Shown: piece after piece, positions 4,997 to 6,872 of the stretch
How positions within the stretch are numbered: the first letter of the stretch is position 1
How the letters are laid out: the number at the start of each line of letters is the position of its first letter
From: JAYPUG01 sp038117265
GTDB lineage: Bacteria > Pseudomonadota > Alphaproteobacteria > UBA6615
DNA: 6,872 nucleotides
Direction of reading: 5' to 3'
NCBI GenBank assembly: GCA_038117265.1
Contig: JAYOFO010000105.1
Coordinates: forward strand, 1-6,872
The notes under the pieces: model-generated
The model's input: the letters and a program-made list of their open reading frames with translations, nothing else
What the model was told of the DNA's origin: nothing
The model's database searches: none
Translations under genes and position numbers: made by a program

Positions 4997-6421
4997 ATGT
5001 CTGCATCCGAACTGGTCTCCCTCGGCGCGCGCGACGCCGTGGCGTTGTTGAAGAAGGGCGAGGTCTCGCCGCTAGAACTCGTCGATGCGGCGGCCGAACG
5101 GATCGCGGCCGTCGATCCGGCGGTCAACGCGCTGCCGACATTGTGCCTCGACGCCGCACGCGATGCGGCACGGAAATTCTCTCCGCCCGACGAGACGGGC
5201 CCGGGTTGGCTGGCCGGCCTGCCGCTGGTGGTCAAGGACCTCAACGACACGGCGGGGGTGCGCACGACCTACGGTTCGCCGATTTTCGACGATCATGTGC
5301 CCGATCGCGACGACATCATGGTCGCGCGCCTGAAACGCAACGGCGCGATCGTGCTGGGCAAGTCGAACACGCCCGAGTTCGGGGCCGGCGGCAACACCTT
5401 CAACGAGGTGTTCGGCAAGACCCGCAACCCGTGGAACACGGCGACCACCTGCGGCGGTTCCTCGGGCGGCGCGGCGGTGGCGCTGGCCACCGGGATGAGT
5501 TGGCTGGCAACGGGGTCCGATCTCGGCGGCTCGCTGCGCACGCCGGCCAGCTTCTGCTCGGTGGTCGGGCTTCGGCCCAGTCCGGGGCGCGTCGCGGCGG
5601 GTCCCGGCAGCGATCCCTTCCAGACCCTGTCGGTGAATGGCCCGATGGCGCGCAACGTGGGCGATGTGGCGCTGATGCTCGACGCGCAGGCCGGGGTCGA
5701 TCCCGCGTCCCCCCTGTCGCTCGACCCGCCGGCCCGACCCTTCGTCGAAGCGGCGGAGAACCCGGCCCTTCCGGCGCGGATCGGCTTCTCTGCCGATCTG
5801 GGGCTCGGTCCGGTCGATCCCGAGGTCGCCGCGATCTGCCGCGCCGGCGTTGCGCGCTTTGCCGCGGCCGGCGCGGCGGTCGAGGAGGCCGCACCCGATT
5901 TTTCCGGCGCCCTCGATGCGTTCCAGGTGCTGCGTGCGGCGCTGTTCGTGGCAAACCGCTCGCCGCTGCTCACCCATTACCGCGATCAGCTGAAGCCCGA
6001 GATGATCTGGAACATCGAGAAGGGCATGAACCAGTCGAGCGGCGACGTCACGCGCGCCACGCTCGCGCGCGGCGCGATCACCCGGCGGGTCACGGACTGG
6101 TTTGGCGAATACGATCTGCTCGCCTGCCCCGCCGCGATCGTGCCGCCCTTCGACGTCGACACACGCTACATCGAACGGGTCGGCGACCACGTCTTCGACA
6201 ATTACGTCGACTGGCTCTACATGGCCTTCGCGATCACGCTGACGGGATGCCCGGCGATCTCGGTCCCGTGCGGCTTCACCGCGTCGGGCCTGCCGGTCGG
6301 CCTGCAGCTCGTCGCGCCGCCGCGCAGCGAGGCGCGGCTGCTGTCCTTCGCGGCGAAGTTCGAGGAAATCGCCGATATCGTGCCGAAAACGCCGATCGAC
6401 CCGCGACCGGGGCCCGTTTGA
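4997..6421 (+). CDS. Amidase-signature family hydrolase
   Basis: A cytoplasmic enzyme of 474 residues, normal for the family, expected to hydrolyse amide bonds by a Ser-cisSer-Lys triad. The triad is complete: Lys80 in PLVVKDLND, Ser155 in CGGSSGGAA and Ser179 in GSDLGGSLRTPA. The spacings of 75 and 24 residues are those of the classic enzymes such as FAAH. Other family segments are GKSNTPEFGAGGNTFNEVFG (121-140) and, near the C-terminus, ACPAAIVPPFD and GCPAISVPCGFTASGLPVGLQL. No signal peptide is present. The gene stands alone with no gatC or gatB beside it, so it is more likely a catabolic or detoxifying amidase than the GatA subunit. The substrate cannot be deduced. Start ATG 4997 is well supported by AGGAGAGG at 4986-4993. 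It is transcribed away from the 62-residue gene. No clear terminator hairpin follows the TGA. Confidence 0.93.
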   Translation: MSASELVSLGARDAVALLKKGEVSPLELVDAAAERIAAVDPAVNALPTLCLDAARDAARKFSPPDETGPGWLAGLPLVVKDLNDTAGVRTTYGSPIFDDHVPDRDDIMVARLKRNGAIVLGKSNTPEFGAGGNTFNEVFGKTRNPWNTATTCGGSSGGAAVALATGMSWLATGSDLGGSLRTPASFCSVVGLRPSPGRVAAGPGSDPFQTLSVNGPMARNVGDVALMLDAQAGVDPASPLSLDPPARPFVEAAENPALPARIGFSADLGLGPVDPEVAAICRAGVARFAAAGAAVEEAAPDFSGALDAFQVLRAALFVANRSPLLTHYRDQLKPEMIWNIEKGMNQSSGDVTRATLARGAITRRVTDWFGEYDLLACPAAIVPPFDVDTRYIERVGDHVFDNYVDWLYMAFAITLTGCPAISVPCGFTASGLPVGLQLVAPPRSEARLLSFAAKFEEIADIVPKTPIDPRPGPV

Positions 6422-6497
6422 CGATTTGGCGGTGCATCAAAATTCGTCCCGTTTTTGCGGTGAAGCATGATTTCGAGTCGAATGCTGTAAGCAGGCG

Positions 6498-6531
6498 TTA
6501 ATATTTATTGTTTTTAATCAAACTATTACAT
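6498..6531. promoter_or_regulatory. AT-rich block upstream of the MaoC-like gene
   Basis: Thirty of these 34 bases are A or T, in a window that is otherwise strongly GC-rich. It lies about 80-110 bases before the hydratase ATG and contains TTGTTT, TTTTAATC and TATTAC, but no clean -35/-10 pair with 16-18 bp spacing. It is probably the promoter or UP-element region of the gene, since the TGC-rich palindromes sit just downstream. The rest of the 188-bp gap (6422-6497) holds only a short palindrome, TTCGAGTCGAA, at 6472-6482. Confidence 0.4.
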
Positions 6532-6558
6532 GCTGTGTGCCGGGCCTTGCCTTTCGCG

Positions 6559-6575
6559 ATGGTGCGGCGCACCAT
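6559..6575. promoter_or_regulatory. 17-bp palindrome, candidate operator
   Basis: ATGGTGCG (6559-6566) and CGCACCAT (6568-6575) are perfect inverted repeats around one central G. The site is about 35-50 bases before the hydratase ATG, between the AT-rich block and the ribosome site. This fits a dimeric repressor site; as RNA it would be a stem with too small a loop to form fully. The regulator is unknown. Confidence 0.45.
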
Positions 6576-6591
6576 GCGCTGCAACGCACAA
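6575..6591. promoter_or_regulatory. TGC-rich imperfect palindrome, possible PhaR-type site
   Basis: TGCGCTGCAACGCA (6575-6588) is a 14-bp palindrome with one mismatched pair. It contains TGCAACGCACAA (6580-6591), which fits the TGC-rich pattern TGCRNYGCASMA that I recall for the polyhydroxyalkanoate regulator PhaR. The consensus is from memory. It directly abuts the 17-bp palindrome, and the gene downstream is a PhaJ/MaoC-type hydratase, a sensible PhaR target. Confidence 0.35.
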
Positions 6592-6609
6592 TTTAAACAG
6601 GGGTTGTTC

Positions 6610-6872
6610 ATGTCGGTTGATGTTGTCGAGCCTGCTGCCAAGCCGCGGGCTCCGGTCACGCCGGATCCGATCGAGGAACTGAGCGGTTACTTCTTCGAGG
6701 ATCTGGAACCGGGCATGACGGCCGCGTATGCGCGGACCATCGGCCCGGCCGACCTGGTGATGTTCGCCGGGATTTCGGGCGACACCAACCCGATGCACCT
6801 CAACGAGGAATATGCCGAACGCACCATGTTCGAGGGCACGATCGCCCACGGCATGCTGTCGTCGAGCTTCAT
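6610..6872 (+). CDS. MaoC/PhaJ-like (R)-specific enoyl-CoA hydratase, 5' part (runs off window)
   Basis: Eighty-seven codons are present. After a Pro/Ala-rich N-terminal segment of about 25 residues comes YFFEDLEPGMTAAYARTI, the usual opening of MaoC-like hotdog-fold hydratases. The active-site motif is AGISGDTNPMHLNEEYAE, with Asp58 and His63 at the D-x4-H spacing of PhaJ enzymes. FEGTIAHGMLSSSF follows, the start of the central hotdog helix region. Family members hydrate trans-2-enoyl-CoA to (R)-3-hydroxyacyl-CoA, linking fatty-acid oxidation to polyhydroxyalkanoate synthesis. Some relatives act instead on other acyl-CoAs, such as mesaconyl-CoA. The extended N-terminus compared with minimal PhaJ leaves the exact subfamily open. 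ATG 6610 has the ribosome site AGGGG (6599-6603) at 6 bases of spacing. A 188-bp spacer with operator-like palindromes precedes it, so it is probably regulated on its own. Confidence 0.88.
   Translation, partial: MSVDVVEPAAKPRAPVTPDPIEELSGYFFEDLEPGMTAAYARTIGPADLVMFAGISGDTNPMHLNEEYAERTMFEGTIAHGMLSSSF

Noticed and set aside
5072..6190. Minus-strand open frame antisense to the amidase
   Set aside because: Arg/Gly/His-rich shadow; the amidase frame carries the full catalytic triad.
4997..6421. GatA subunit of the Glu-tRNA amidotransferase
   Set aside because: No gatB/gatC alongside, and the overall pattern fits a stand-alone amidase-signature hydrolase better.
1..6872. CRISPR arrays, insertion sequences, tRNA or rRNA genes
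   Set aside because: No repeat-spacer pattern, transposase motif, terminal inverted repeats or recognisable RNA gene seen on either strand.

Overview
The window is GC-rich, with strong G/C preference at third codon positions, and its proteins resemble those of Alphaproteobacteria. Examples are the class 2 type PyrD, the KANSL3/Tex30-like hydrolase, a Sec-exported SEL1 protein and a PhaJ/MaoC-type hydratase. A Rhodospirillales-like organism is my guess from general resemblance, not from any search. There is no sign of phage, insertion sequence, CRISPR array or tRNA/rRNA. It looks like ordinary chromosomal metabolic DNA with a few unusual details.

Layout. At 1-240 (+) is the C-terminal end of a CHAT-domain protein. 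It converges on a minus-strand gene at 298-1524 for a DRE-TIM metallolyase (isopropylmalate/homocitrate synthase-like), and a GC-rich hairpin lies between the two ends. The metallolyase has a good sigma70-type promoter (TTGACT, 17 bp, TACATT) and a leader carrying two tandem copies of TCACGTGGG at an 11-bp period. Upstream of it, still on the minus strand, are pyrD (1742-2824), a SEL1-repeat gene broken by a frameshift (about 2886-3936), an alpha/beta hydrolase (4039-4686) and a 62-residue protein (4727-4915). A short divergent region (4916-4996) leads into a plus-strand amidase-signature enzyme (4997-6421). A 188-bp spacer with an AT-rich block and TGC-rich palindromes precedes the start of a MaoC/PhaJ-like hydratase gene (6610 to the window edge).

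How the genes relate. PyrD makes orotate for pyrimidine synthesis. The small protein and the hydrolase are 40 bp apart and are probably co-transcribed. The SEL1 gene may have its own weak promoter, and pyrD follows it with no convincing promoter of its own. The metallolyase, the amidase and the MaoC-like protein each appear to be separate units. I see no evidence that these genes form one pathway.

The points most worth a second look are: Cys instead of Ser at the catalytic-base position of a class 2-like PyrD; the SEL1 frameshift, which a lost CT dinucleotide explains exactly; a TGC-rich, possibly PhaR-type operator before the MaoC gene; and the tandem CACGTG repeats in the metallolyase leader. 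I found no convincing new multi-gene system in this window.
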